A DNA stretch of 64,000 bases from positions 124,001 to 188,000 of the forward strand of contig DDTQ01000012.1 in assembly GCA_002344125.1 (NCBI GenBank). The letters are read 5' to 3'. Source of the stretch: Ignavibacteria bacterium UBA2360. GTDB taxonomy: Bacteria > Bacteroidota > Ignavibacteria > Tepidaquicellales > OLB5. Positions 25,708 through 34,250 of this stretch are shown in pieces. A model generated the notes under the pieces. That model was not told the origin of the DNA. It made no database searches and was given only the letters and a program-made list of their open reading frames with translations. Made by a program: the position numbers and the translations under genes. Every line of letters starts with the position of its first letter. Position 1 is the first letter of the stretch.

Positions 25708-26325
25708 ATGTTTAAACGATTTCTTCCTAAACAAAACAACTTTTTTGAGATATTAAATGAACTGGCCGAATCAGTTCTTGAAGCGGCAAAAATGCTTGAT
25801 GAAATGATGGATAAGCAGGATAACTTCGCTGAGTATTCACATAAGATACACTTCATAGAAAACCGTTGTGACGACCTGACTCACCAGGTAATCAGCGACC
25901 TGAATGATACATTCATAACCCCTATAGACAGGGAGGATATATTTGCCCTTGTGAATTCTATGGATGATATAGTTGATACAATTGATACGATCGCATCCAG
26001 AATGAGCATGTACAAACTGAAAGCGAAGCTTCAGTTCGGTCCGCAGCTAACTGATATATTACTGATTCAGACAGATGTACTTTTTGACGTTGTGAAGAAT
26101 CTGCAAAACCCGAAGCAGACCACTGAGAAGATAGTGCAGGTTAAGACCCTTGAAACGGAAGGTGATATAGTATTTAAAGACGCTTTGCTGGACCTGTTTG
26201 AAAATGAAAAGGATGTAGTTGAACTGATAAAGAAAAAAGAATTACTTGAAATTATTGAACGCGCAGTTGATAAGTGTCAGAATGCGGCTACTGTTATTGA
26301 AGGAATCTTAATTAAGAATATGTAG
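25708..26325 (+). CDS. PhoU-like DUF47 protein, PiT accessory
   Basis: 205 residues, all-helical, with the DUF47 pattern: IHFIENRCDDLTHQVISDLN, TPIDREDIFALVNSMDDIVD and a closing ERAVDKCQNAATVIEGI. DUF47 proteins are PhoU relatives that are usually encoded next to PiT phosphate transporters and modulate them. It lies three bases before the pit gene here. The Pho box in front of the pair suggests control by PhoB. Confidence 0.92.
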   Translation: MFKRFLPKQNNFFEILNELAESVLEAAKMLDEMMDKQDNFAEYSHKIHFIENRCDDLTHQVISDLNDTFITPIDREDIFALVNSMDDIVDTIDTIASRMSMYKLKAKLQFGPQLTDILLIQTDVLFDVVKNLQNPKQTTEKIVQVKTLETEGDIVFKDALLDLFENEKDVVELIKKKELLEIIERAVDKCQNAATVIEGILIKNM

Positions 26326-26328
26326 AGT

Positions 26329-27315
26329 ATGTTTGAACTGGTACTTATTGTTATTATCATCGCATTGATCTTTGATTTTCTTAACGGCTTCCATGATTCA
26401 GCAAATTCAATTGCCACAATTGTATCTACCGGAGTGCTCTCACCGCAAAAGGCGGTAATGTTCGCCGCTTTTTTCAATTTTGTTGCGGCATTTGCATTCG
26501 GAGAAGAAGTAGCTAAAACAGTTGGCAGCGGGCTTGTTAAGCTTGACGAAATTGATATATATGTAATTTTGGCGGGATTGCTTGGCGCAATTTTCTGGAA
26601 TTTGTTTACGTGGTATTACGGCATACCTGTCAGTTCTTCGCATGCGTTAATTGGCGGCTACGGCGGTGCGGCGATAGCGAAACTTGGTTTCGGGGCTATC
26701 ATTTGGGGCGGCTTTGAAAGAGTTGTTCTTTTTATTGTTCTGGCGCCTGTTATAGGTTTTATACTTGGGTTAGTTTATATGCTTATAACAAGCTGGGTGG
26801 TTAAGAATAAGAAGCCACGGCAGGTTGACGGAGTTTTCAGAAAGCTTCAGCTTGTATCAGCCGCATTTTACAGTTTTGGTCACGGTTCAAACGATGCCCA
26901 GAAGACAATGGGAATTATCGTTTCTGTGCTGGTAGCTACAAATTACCAGGCGGAATTTCATGTTCCGATCTGGGTTGTAATGTCCTGTCATATGGCTATT
27001 GCGCTTGGTACACTTTTTGGCGGCTGGAGGATAGTTAAAACTATGGGAATGAAGATTACAAAATTAAAACCTATCGGAGGGTTTTGCGCGGAATTTTCAG
27101 GGGCAACCACTCTTCTTATGACCGCCATTTTCGGCATACCGGTAAGCACAACTCAAACAATAACAGGTTCAATTCTGGGTGTGGGCAGTCTTAAGCGGCT
27201 TTCAGCGGTTAAATGGGGAGTCGCAGGCAAAATAGTATGGGCATGGGTGCTTACAATTCCGCTTTCGGGGCTGGTTGGCGCACTTTGCTACTGGATGGTA
27301 AGTCTCTTTCTATGA
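26329..27315 (+). CDS. pit: PiT-family inorganic phosphate transporter
   Basis: 328 residues with about ten membrane segments. Both PiT signatures are present: GFHDSANSIATIV near the N-terminus and GHGSNDAQKTMG in the second half, each with the Asp/Asn needed for cotransport. PVSSSHALIGG and PVSTTQTITGS are the paired family repeats. It is a low-affinity phosphate carrier, driven by protons or sodium. It is the second gene of a two-gene unit with DUF47, ended by a terminator. Confidence 0.94.
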   Translation: MFELVLIVIIIALIFDFLNGFHDSANSIATIVSTGVLSPQKAVMFAAFFNFVAAFAFGEEVAKTVGSGLVKLDEIDIYVILAGLLGAIFWNLFTWYYGIPVSSSHALIGGYGGAAIAKLGFGAIIWGGFERVVLFIVLAPVIGFILGLVYMLITSWVVKNKKPRQVDGVFRKLQLVSAAFYSFGHGSNDAQKTMGIIVSVLVATNYQAEFHVPIWVVMSCHMAIALGTLFGGWRIVKTMGMKITKLKPIGGFCAEFSGATTLLMTAIFGIPVSTTQTITGSILGVGSLKRLSAVKWGVAGKIVWAWVLTIPLSGLVGALCYWMVSLFL

Positions 27316-27347
27316 ACTAAAATGAATAACATATTGTTTTATTATTA

Positions 27348-27377
27348 ACCCTCTTGAAACCTCAAGGGGGTTTTTTG
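27348..27377 (+). terminator. Terminator after pit
   Basis: A 10-bp stem (ACCCTCTTGA / TCAAGGGGGT, one G-U pair) with loop AACC and a T-run. Confidence 0.9.
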
Positions 27378-27414
27378 CATCTAATATATATCAGAAAAAA
27401 TCAGGAAACACTCA

Positions 27415-29274
27415 ATGAAAAGAATCAGTTTATATCCTATTTTTGCAGTTTTTATGTTTTCGCTTATTTTTGCACCTTATTCACATGGTCAAAATGATGC
27501 CCTGCAGAGAACCATTGCGCGATTTGATCTTACCAAAGCAACTTCGCAGCACAGGCTGCAGGTAGAAATTGAACCTCCGCAGATTTCCTCTGAAACAATA
27601 CGGTATTTCATGCCCAAGATAGTGCCGGGAACATATACAATAAACAATTTCGGAAGATTTGTGCATGATATGAAGGCATATGACCAAGAGGGAAGCGAAC
27701 TGAATATAGCAAGAATTGATACAAATACCTGGGAAATTTCAGGGGCTTCGAGGCTTAAAAGGATCAGTTATTGGGTTGAAGATACATACCACTCGCAAAG
27801 CATGCCGGTAGTGTTTGAACCTACAGGAACATGCATAGATTCTGCCGAGGTTTTTATGCTCAACAATTTCACTTTGATAGGTTATTTTGAAGGATTCAAA
27901 GATATGCCCTATACAATATCAATTACAAAGCCACAAGGATTTTACGGAGCAACATCAATGCCTCTTGAAAGTTCGGGACCGGATACAGATGTATATAATC
28001 CCAGGAATTACTTTGAGCTGCATGATAACCCGATAATGTACAGCATACCGGATACTGCATCGGTAATGGTTAATAATACCAAGATCCTTCTTTCGCTGTA
28101 TTCACCAAATAAAAAGGTAAATGCTGCGTATCTTATAGAGCATACCAAACAGCTTTTTGAAGCGCAGGGTGAATACCTGGGCGGGGAGCTTCCCGCGAGC
28201 AAGTATTCAATTCTGGTTTACCTTTTTGAAGGAAGTTCGCTTTCGGGTTCAGCGGGAGCTTTAGAACATTTCAGTTCAACCACATTCACTTACCCTGAAA
28301 TTTCCGGTGAGGAGTTCATTCAGCCGTTCAGAGATGTTGTTGCCCATGAATTTTTCCATATTGTAACCCCGCTTGGGATTCATTCAGATGAAATTGGGAA
28401 TTTTGATTTTATAAATCCGGTAATGAGCAAACACTTGTGGCTGTATGAAGGTTCGACGGAATACTATGCGGTTCACTCACAGGTAAAACACGGTGTGATA
28501 ACTCCAGATGAATTTTTCAAAAAGCTGCAGCAGAAGTTGTACATTTCAACATTATACCTGAATGATACACTCCCTTTCACAGAGCTTAGCAAGGGAGCGC
28601 TTGATAAATACAAACCGCAGTATTTTAACGTATATCAAAAAGGAGCTCTTATCAATATGTGCCTGGATCTTTATTTACTTAAACTTTCAGAAGGAAAGTA
28701 CGGTCTTCAGCAGCTAAAGACCGAGCTGGGTAACAAATACGGTCCGGACCGCTCATTTAACGACTCAGAACTGTTTGATATAATTACCGGGATGACATTT
28801 CCTGAAATAAGGGAATTCTTCGCAAAGTATGTTGAAGGGCCAAACAGACTGCCATACAAGCAATTTCTGAATTACGCGGGATACGATTTTTTTGATGAGT
28901 ATGAGCTTGAAGTGCCTGCGCTGATCGGCGCGGTGCTTCAGTTGGGTGAAGAGGGTTCAATTGAAGTTGCCGAAGTTAATGACTTCGGTAAGTTATTGAA
29001 ACTGAAAGAGGGCGACAGGATATTTTCCATTAACGGGAGTGTGGTTAACGCTCATAACTTTGAAAATATTGCGGGCGGAATTGAAAAGAAACTTAAACCC
29101 GGCGATGAAGTAACGATAGTGGTGGAAAGAAAAAGCAAAGGAAGTAATTATATCAAAAAAACCCTGAAGGCTAATACTTATCCCACAAAGCGAAAGGAAA
29201 GATTTGTAATCCTGGCAGCAAAGAACGCCACAGACGAGCAATTAATGATAAGAAAAGCATGGATAGATCAGTAA
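27415..29274 (+). CDS. Exported M61 family metallopeptidase with PDZ domain
   Basis: 619 residues. A signal peptide (about 1-25, ending PYSHG) precedes an N-terminal beta domain typical of M61 (IRYFMPKIVPGTYTINNFGR). The zinc site is HEFFH at about 310-314, with the third ligand Glu in LWLYEGSTEYYA near 345. A PDZ domain lies at about 510-600 (LLKLKEGDRIFSINGSVV). M61 enzymes are glycyl aminopeptidases that act on small peptides; this one should be periplasmic. It is a single gene between two terminators. Confidence 0.9.
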   Translation: MKRISLYPIFAVFMFSLIFAPYSHGQNDALQRTIARFDLTKATSQHRLQVEIEPPQISSETIRYFMPKIVPGTYTINNFGRFVHDMKAYDQEGSELNIARIDTNTWEISGASRLKRISYWVEDTYHSQSMPVVFEPTGTCIDSAEVFMLNNFTLIGYFEGFKDMPYTISITKPQGFYGATSMPLESSGPDTDVYNPRNYFELHDNPIMYSIPDTASVMVNNTKILLSLYSPNKKVNAAYLIEHTKQLFEAQGEYLGGELPASKYSILVYLFEGSSLSGSAGALEHFSSTTFTYPEISGEEFIQPFRDVVAHEFFHIVTPLGIHSDEIGNFDFINPVMSKHLWLYEGSTEYYAVHSQVKHGVITPDEFFKKLQQKLYISTLYLNDTLPFTELSKGALDKYKPQYFNVYQKGALINMCLDLYLLKLSEGKYGLQQLKTELGNKYGPDRSFNDSELFDIITGMTFPEIREFFAKYVEGPNRLPYKQFLNYAGYDFFDEYELEVPALIGAVLQLGEEGSIEVAEVNDFGKLLKLKEGDRIFSINGSVVNAHNFENIAGGIEKKLKPGDEVTIVVERKSKGSNYIKKTLKANTYPTKRKERFVILAAKNATDEQLMIRKAWIDQ

Positions 29275-29298
29275 GCAGCAGCTGAACCGCAGATATTT

Positions 29299-29323
29299 CA
29301 GGCGCTTTTGAAGCGCCTTTTTT
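29299..29323 (+). terminator. Terminator after M61 peptidase
   Basis: GGCGCTT-TTG-AAGCGCC followed by six T. Confidence 0.9.
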
Positions 29324-29385
29324 ATTCACGGAGTATCATTGTTTTACATTGAAATTAAAATAACATACCTTTATGATTGTAAAAT

Positions 29386-31998
29386 ATGGTACAAAATACA
29401 GTAAATACGGGTAACAAATTCAGATTCAAGTCTTTAAAAGTGCATAATACAAATGACTGGATACTTGGCAACAGAAAAAAATACAGACAGGTATTTGATG
29501 CTGCCACAACGAGATACATATATGTTGAGCTGGCAATTAATAACCTGGAGTTCAATTCTGCGGACTGGAAAATTACCGTAAACTTCAAAGCCTTTGATCA
29601 GAGCAACAAACTTCTGTGTGATAACAAAGTTGAACAGACTATTCCAGCAGATACTGACATTGCATATATAAGATATTCCTGGGGCAAGCCAGAGCCGGGG
29701 ACATATTGGATAAAGGGCAATTACAGGTGGGAGGCATGGGTAGATGGAGTTATGCTTTCTTCCGCATACTTTTATACAGTTAATGAGGGCGAAGTCACGG
29801 CGGAGAGCAATCCTTATTTTAGTTTAACATCAATCAAGCTATATGAAAGTCCGTTTGAAACGGTACCTTTTGGCGAGAGAAATTATCTTAAGACGTTCAA
29901 TTACTTAACAACCCGCTACATGTGGGTTGAAATTGAGGGAGATAATCTTCAGCATAACAAAGTTCCCTGGATGGGTGAGTTCATAATAAGGATAAGAGAC
30001 AGTTCCGGCGACAGCATTGCGGAAATATATGATCTTTACAATTATAACAATACAATTTCAAAGGTTAGATTTATGCGCGGCTGGGGAAGCAAAGAACCGG
30101 GAAGCTGGTATGAAGGCGGCTATGTGGTGGAAGTATCTTTGCTTGAGAAGGTATTAGGTACTGTGTATGTCAATTTCAGCAACGAGGAAGTTACAGATCC
30201 TGATGCAGGAAAGTTTTATTTACCCGGTGAAGGAATGGCGTCTTCATCGTTAAAAACAGAAACACTGCCTGATAAAGAGCTAAGCGAAGCTGAGATCATG
30301 GCGGAAATAAATGAAATGATAGGACTTGCTACTATTAAAAAAGATATTGATGACCTTTATGACTACTTAAAATTTGTAAAGCTGAGGCAGACAAAAGGAT
30401 TTGATGACAAAGAGAAGATGAATCTGCATGCAGTTTTTACCGGAAACCCGGGCACAGGAAAGACGAAAGTAGCTTTAATGCTGGGTAAGATCTACAGGAA
30501 TCTTGGAATACTTTCCAAAGGGCATGTGCATGAAGTTGACAGGGCAGATCTTATCGGCGAGTTTATAGGACAAACCGGACCTAAGGTCAAAGAGGCCATC
30601 AAAAAAGCCAGAGGCGGGATATTATTTATAGATGAGGCGTACGCGCTTGCCAGAAAGGGTGATACTGAAAAGGATTACGGAAAGGAAGTAATTGAAATAA
30701 TCTTAAAAGAAATGAGCGATGGCAAAGGAGATCTGGCGATAATAGTCGCGGGATATCCTGATGAGATGCAGTATTTTATAGGTTCAAACCCCGGGCTTAG
30801 ATCAAGGTTTACCCGTTTTTTCCACTTTCCAGATTATACGCCGAGTGAATTGCTGCAGATAGGCAATTATTACGCTTCCAAAACGGATGTAGATATGGAT
30901 AAAGATGCCGAGGAATATTTGTACACTAAACTGGTAGAAGCCTATAGAGACCGGGATAAAACTTTCGGGAACGCAAGGTATGTGAATTCAATTGTAGATG
31001 AAGCAAAAATGAATATGGGACTCAGGGTAATGAACGAAAGTACGAATATTGAGAGCCTTGATAATATCGCACTTTCAACAATAACTACTGAAGATATAAA
31101 AGAAATTTTCCAAAGCAAACAGATAAGTAATGTTGATATACCCCCCGATGAAGAATTGATGAGAGATTCGCTTGCTGAGCTGAACAAACTGATAGGCCTG
31201 AATGAGCTGAAGGCAGATGTTCACGAAATGGTTAAACTGGTGAGATACTTCAGGGAAACCGGTAAGGATGTAACAAGGTCATTTTCTCTTCACACGGTAT
31301 TCACAGGTAACCCCGGAACAGGAAAAACAACTGTTGCCAGAATACTGGCAAGGATCTTCAGGGCGCTTGGGGTTCTTGAGAGGGGGCACCTGGTTGAAGT
31401 TGACAGAGAAGAACTTGTAGCCGGATACATCGGGCAAACCGCTATAAAGACAGCGGAAAAGATAGATGCTGCTATGGGCGGGGTTCTTTTTATAGATGAG
31501 GCGTATTCTTTAATGGGATCAAGTGAAAATGATTTCGGCAAGGAAGCAATTGAAATAATTCTGAAACGTATGGAAGATAACCGCGGAAAATTTGTTGTGA
31601 TATGCGCCGGTTACACCGGGGAAATGGAGAACTTCCTGAAGATGAACCCGGGGCTTAAATCAAGGTTCGACAGGAAATTTGATTTCCCTGACTACAGCGA
31701 AGATGAGCTGTTTTCAATTGCGAAGATAATACTCGCTGAGCAGGAGCTGGAGTTTGACGGGGGAGCGGCTGAACACTTCAGGAAACACATTGCATCTTTG
31801 TACAGCGGAAGAGATAAATATTTCGGCAATGCAAGGGATATAAGAAAATCGATAAGCGAAGCGGTTAAGAACCAGAATTTGAGACTTGCTGAAATTACCA
31901 AAGATAAACGCACCGCTGAAATGATAAGAACCGTTACTATTGATGATGTAATGGAACTTGATGTTGTATTGAAAGAAGAAAAACGAATGGGATTTTAA
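29386..31998 (+). CDS. Tandem AAA+ ATPase (CbxX/CfqX type) with duplicated N-terminal beta domain
   Basis: 870 residues. Two CbxX/SpoVK-type AAA+ modules lie at about 300-560 and 590-865. Each has a P-loop GNPGTGK, EVDR.(D/E)L, (F/Y)IGQT and Walker B ILFIDEAYAL or VLFIDEAYSL, plus PGL(R/K)SRF as the arginine-finger region; both look active. The first 280 residues hold two copies of a beta-rich domain of about 130 residues, sharing TTRY(I/M).VE and EPG(T/S)(Y/W)....Y. CbxX-type ATPases remodel protein complexes (Rubisco activation, type VII secretion EccA). Here the N-terminal domains probably bind the client. I know of no named family with this architecture. A small membrane protein follows 17 bases downstream. 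Confidence 0.85.
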   Translation: MVQNTVNTGNKFRFKSLKVHNTNDWILGNRKKYRQVFDAATTRYIYVELAINNLEFNSADWKITVNFKAFDQSNKLLCDNKVEQTIPADTDIAYIRYSWGKPEPGTYWIKGNYRWEAWVDGVMLSSAYFYTVNEGEVTAESNPYFSLTSIKLYESPFETVPFGERNYLKTFNYLTTRYMWVEIEGDNLQHNKVPWMGEFIIRIRDSSGDSIAEIYDLYNYNNTISKVRFMRGWGSKEPGSWYEGGYVVEVSLLEKVLGTVYVNFSNEEVTDPDAGKFYLPGEGMASSSLKTETLPDKELSEAEIMAEINEMIGLATIKKDIDDLYDYLKFVKLRQTKGFDDKEKMNLHAVFTGNPGTGKTKVALMLGKIYRNLGILSKGHVHEVDRADLIGEFIGQTGPKVKEAIKKARGGILFIDEAYALARKGDTEKDYGKEVIEIILKEMSDGKGDLAIIVAGYPDEMQYFIGSNPGLRSRFTRFFHFPDYTPSELLQIGNYYASKTDVDMDKDAEEYLYTKLVEAYRDRDKTFGNARYVNSIVDEAKMNMGLRVMNESTNIESLDNIALSTITTEDIKEIFQSKQISNVDIPPDEELMRDSLAELNKLIGLNELKADVHEMVKLVRYFRETGKDVTRSFSLHTVFTGNPGTGKTTVARILARIFRALGVLERGHLVEVDREELVAGYIGQTAIKTAEKIDAAMGGVLFIDEAYSLMGSSENDFGKEAIEIILKRMEDNRGKFVVICAGYTGEMENFLKMNPGLKSRFDRKFDFPDYSEDELFSIAKIILAEQELEFDGGAAEHFRKHIASLYSGRDKYFGNARDIRKSISEAVKNQNLRLAEITKDKRTAEMIRTVTIDDVMELDVVLKEEKRMGF

Positions 31999-32015
31999 AT
32001 TAAAAAACAAAAAGC

Positions 32016-32453
32016 ATGATAGAGGTATTAATAATTGTCGGTGTATTCGCTGCAATAATAGGTTTTTTTATGTACGCTTCCAAAAGCGGAGCTAAAATGC
32101 TTGCTGAAAGGGAAGCAAGGATCGCCCGGGCATCGAGGGGTAAGGCTGTAGTTATTGGGTCGCATCCTGTTGGAATCAGGGGAACCGGCCATGGAGGACA
32201 TTACCAGGGATATGGATTTACACTTGATATATCGGATGGATTTAATGAACCATACAGGGCTCATTGTGTTTGGGAAGTATATCCTATGGGCGCCCCAAAA
32301 GCACAGCCGGGGATGGAGATAAATGTAAAAATTGATACAGAAGATAACCAGATAATTTTTCCGCTGGCAGATGGTTTGGCTTTCAGCTGGAACTACCAGA
32401 TGATGCATAAGAAGAACAAAAAAGAGTTTTTGAAAGAAGGCACAGTCCGGTAA
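32016..32453 (+). CDS. Small membrane-anchored protein, partner candidate of the AAA+ protein
   Basis: 145 residues. One membrane segment at about 2-20, a charged helix (KMLAEREARIARASRGK), then a beta-rich domain with RGTGHGGHYQGYGFTLDISD, HCVWEVYPMGAP and QPGMEINVKIDTEDNQIIFP. The last pattern resembles small bacterial beta domains of unknown function. It starts 17 bases after the tandem AAA+ gene with no terminator between, so the two are likely co-transcribed. I do not recognise a family. Confidence 0.68.
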   Translation: MIEVLIIVGVFAAIIGFFMYASKSGAKMLAEREARIARASRGKAVVIGSHPVGIRGTGHGGHYQGYGFTLDISDGFNEPYRAHCVWEVYPMGAPKAQPGMEINVKIDTEDNQIIFPLADGLAFSWNYQMMHKKNKKEFLKEGTVR

Positions 32454-32469
32454 TTATTGATTACCGGAC
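32445..32469. terminator. Hairpin across the stop codon between convergent genes
   Basis: GTCCGGTAA and TTACCGGAC form a 9-bp perfect stem with loop TTATTGA; the TAA of the upstream gene lies in the left arm. No T-run follows on the plus strand, so it may stall or stabilise the mRNA end rather than terminate alone. Confidence 0.45.
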
Positions 32470-32485
32470 CGTGAAACTTTATCAG

Positions 32486-33001
32486 TTACCTGTAGTTTTT
32501 TATATAATTATCAAGATCAATTACATTGGATTCGAAGACAAAAATATCGTATAGTTTATAGTAGTTGTTTCTATCAACGGTATTTTTGAAGGCATATTTT
32601 GCCAGATCAATTTTATTAGATTCAAAAACAAACCAGCTTAAAATATCCCTCACCTGATCAGTAGTAAACAGGTTGTTATCTATCACACTTTTGGTCATAT
32701 CATACTTAGTTGATTCAAATGTTCTTGCGGCAATGAGGTTTTTGAATTCTGAAAAATCGCGGGGACTCATTGCGCCGCCGTAATAATCTTCATAGTACAC
32801 CGGCTTATCCGGTGACCTGTGATCACAGTTTTTGCAGGCATCACAGGTACAGGTGCAATTCTTATGGTAAGTTGAATTATCCACTTCTTTACCTGAACTA
32901 CCGAAATACCATGAACCATTTGTGGATGTTACTTCTGAGCGCATATCGGTTAAAGCAAACAGCATAAAAAAACTAAAAAGTAAAATCTTGGTGGTTTTCA
33001 T
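32486..33001 (-). CDS. Exported DUF4476 protein with cysteine-cluster segment
   Basis: 171 residues. A signal peptide ends at about residue 22. The C-terminal 95 residues are a DUF4476 domain made of short helical repeats (FSEFKNLIAARTFESTKYDM, ILSWFVFESNKIDLAKYA, DIFVFESNVIDLDNYI). Between them residues 46-61 read HKNCTCTCDACKNCDH, five cysteines with flanking histidines, which looks like a metal-binding or disulfide knot. DUF4476 proteins are common in Bacteroidota but without a known activity. A -7 like element TATATTTG lies 41 bases upstream. Confidence 0.8.
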   Translation of the reverse strand: MKTTKILLFSFFMLFALTDMRSEVTSTNGSWYFGSSGKEVDNSTYHKNCTCTCDACKNCDHRSPDKPVYYEDYYGGAMSPRDFSEFKNLIAARTFESTKYDMTKSVIDNNLFTTDQVRDILSWFVFESNKIDLAKYAFKNTVDRNNYYKLYDIFVFESNVIDLDNYIKNYR

Positions 33002-33041
33002 AGATTTGAATTTAGTTATTGAAATCAGTCATTGTACTTTA

Positions 33042-33049
33042 CAAATATA
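33042..33049 (-). promoter_or_regulatory. Candidate -7 element TATATTTG for the DUF4476 gene
   Basis: Exact TAnnTTTG on the minus strand 41 bases before the start codon. It lies inside an imperfect inverted repeat ACTTTACAA..TTGTAAGT (33037-33058), which could be an operator. Confidence 0.4.
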
Positions 33050-33214
33050 TTGTAAGTTTCTGTTTTTGCTGTAACAATATGTAAATCTATGTTAATATTG
33101 TTAAATGCCTGATCCGTGCAATCATGCAAATTAAAAGAGCAGTACATTATCATATAGAGTGGTGCGAAATTAAAAAAACCTGCAAAATAAGTATCAAACA
33201 GTTCAATTATATAT

Positions 33215-33222
33215 TATTTTTG
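33215..33222 (+). promoter_or_regulatory. Candidate -7 element TATTTTTG for the beta-barrel gene
   Basis: Exact TAnnTTTG 54 bases before the ATG at 33276. No clear -33 TTG. Confidence 0.35.
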
Positions 33223-33275
33223 TATAAAGGAAGATCAGACCTGAATAACTAAAAAACTGCTGCCCGGGAGGTACT

Positions 33276-34127
33276 ATGATCACAATAGTGAGATCATTGA
33301 TCCTATTCTGTTTAATATTACCAAACCTCCATCCATTATCCCAAACCGCATTGAGTGCCGGATCTACAGGCATTACAGATTCATCCGAAAATACTGAACA
33401 TGATTATTTTACATTAACTATCCGGAATGCTCCAACGTTGACGTTTCAGTTCGGGATAGATTATGATTACGGTGTCTTTGAGCTTTCAGCAAACGATAAC
33501 GGTGATCTTAACAATGACCAGTTTATATCAGGAAAGAACTTTGGCGTAAGGCACGGGTTTGGCGTTAACATGACTGCTAAATACCCTTTACACAGAGCCG
33601 GAAATTTGAGGCTTACTGGCGTGTTTATGTATAACCGGTTCACAAGTAAATTCAATAAAGTATTTACAGATGTGAAAGAACAGGATTTTGTAAAGTACGA
33701 TGTGTATTCACTGGGACTGGGAATTGAAGACAACTTCAATCCCGGGCTTAAGCTAAGGGCATATGCCGGAATTGGATTGATGGGAAGTGTAATATCCGGA
33801 AGCGCAAGGATAACTGATGCAGAAGTGAGCAGGGGATTGAGTATAAACCCCGCATTCAGATTGGGTGTTAATATTTACTCGGGGTTTGAGTATCTGCTTA
33901 ACAAGAATGTAGGATTGAGTTTCGGGCTGAAGTTCACACATGCCAATCTTTGGCTTAAAAAAAGCAGCGTATCTGAAGATCCGCTGGTACTTAACTTAAA
34001 CGACCAGAAAGTAAACAACGGTCAGTTGTATTCAGGTTACAGGCAGTTTGCATGGGGTTCATTTGGATTTGGTATCAATTATTACCTGGGTGTAAACGAG
34101 AAAATTTACTATTACAGAAAGTATTAA
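33276..34127 (+). CDS. Outer-membrane beta-barrel protein
   Basis: 283 residues. The signal peptide runs to about residue 27. The rest alternates hydrophobic and polar residues in strands, with turns rich in Asn, Asp and Gly, for example LRAYAGIGLMGSVISG, NPAFRLGVNIYSGFEYLLN and FAWGSFGFGINYYLGVN. This is the pattern of a porin-like or OmpA-like barrel of about ten strands. No ligand or partner domain is visible. GGGAGG ahead of the ATG supports the start. A strong hairpin (34173-34201) follows. Confidence 0.75.
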   Translation: MITIVRSLILFCLILPNLHPLSQTALSAGSTGITDSSENTEHDYFTLTIRNAPTLTFQFGIDYDYGVFELSANDNGDLNNDQFISGKNFGVRHGFGVNMTAKYPLHRAGNLRLTGVFMYNRFTSKFNKVFTDVKEQDFVKYDVYSLGLGIEDNFNPGLKLRAYAGIGLMGSVISGSARITDAEVSRGLSINPAFRLGVNIYSGFEYLLNKNVGLSFGLKFTHANLWLKKSSVSEDPLVLNLNDQKVNNGQLYSGYRQFAWGSFGFGINYYLGVNEKIYYYRKY

Positions 34128-34172
34128 ATCTCTTCCGCCGGAGCAGCAAATTAAAACTGTTCACATATTAAA

Positions 34173-34201
34173 ACAGCCTCAATATCCTTGATATTGAGGC
34201 T
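34173..34201. terminator. Hairpin between convergent genes
   Basis: CAGCCTCAATATC and GATATTGAGGCTG form a 13-bp perfect stem with loop CTT. T-runs are short on both sides (TTTTAAT on the minus strand), so termination strength is uncertain. Confidence 0.55.
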
Positions 34202-34250
34202 GACAAACCGGAATACTTATAAAACATTATTTTGGCTGCAGAATAATTTT

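Noticed and set aside
33071..33104. A further Pho box (GTAACA and two TGTTAA copies)
   Set aside because: The hexamers are 9-10 bases apart and in mixed orientation, not at the 11-base phase of the convincing sites.
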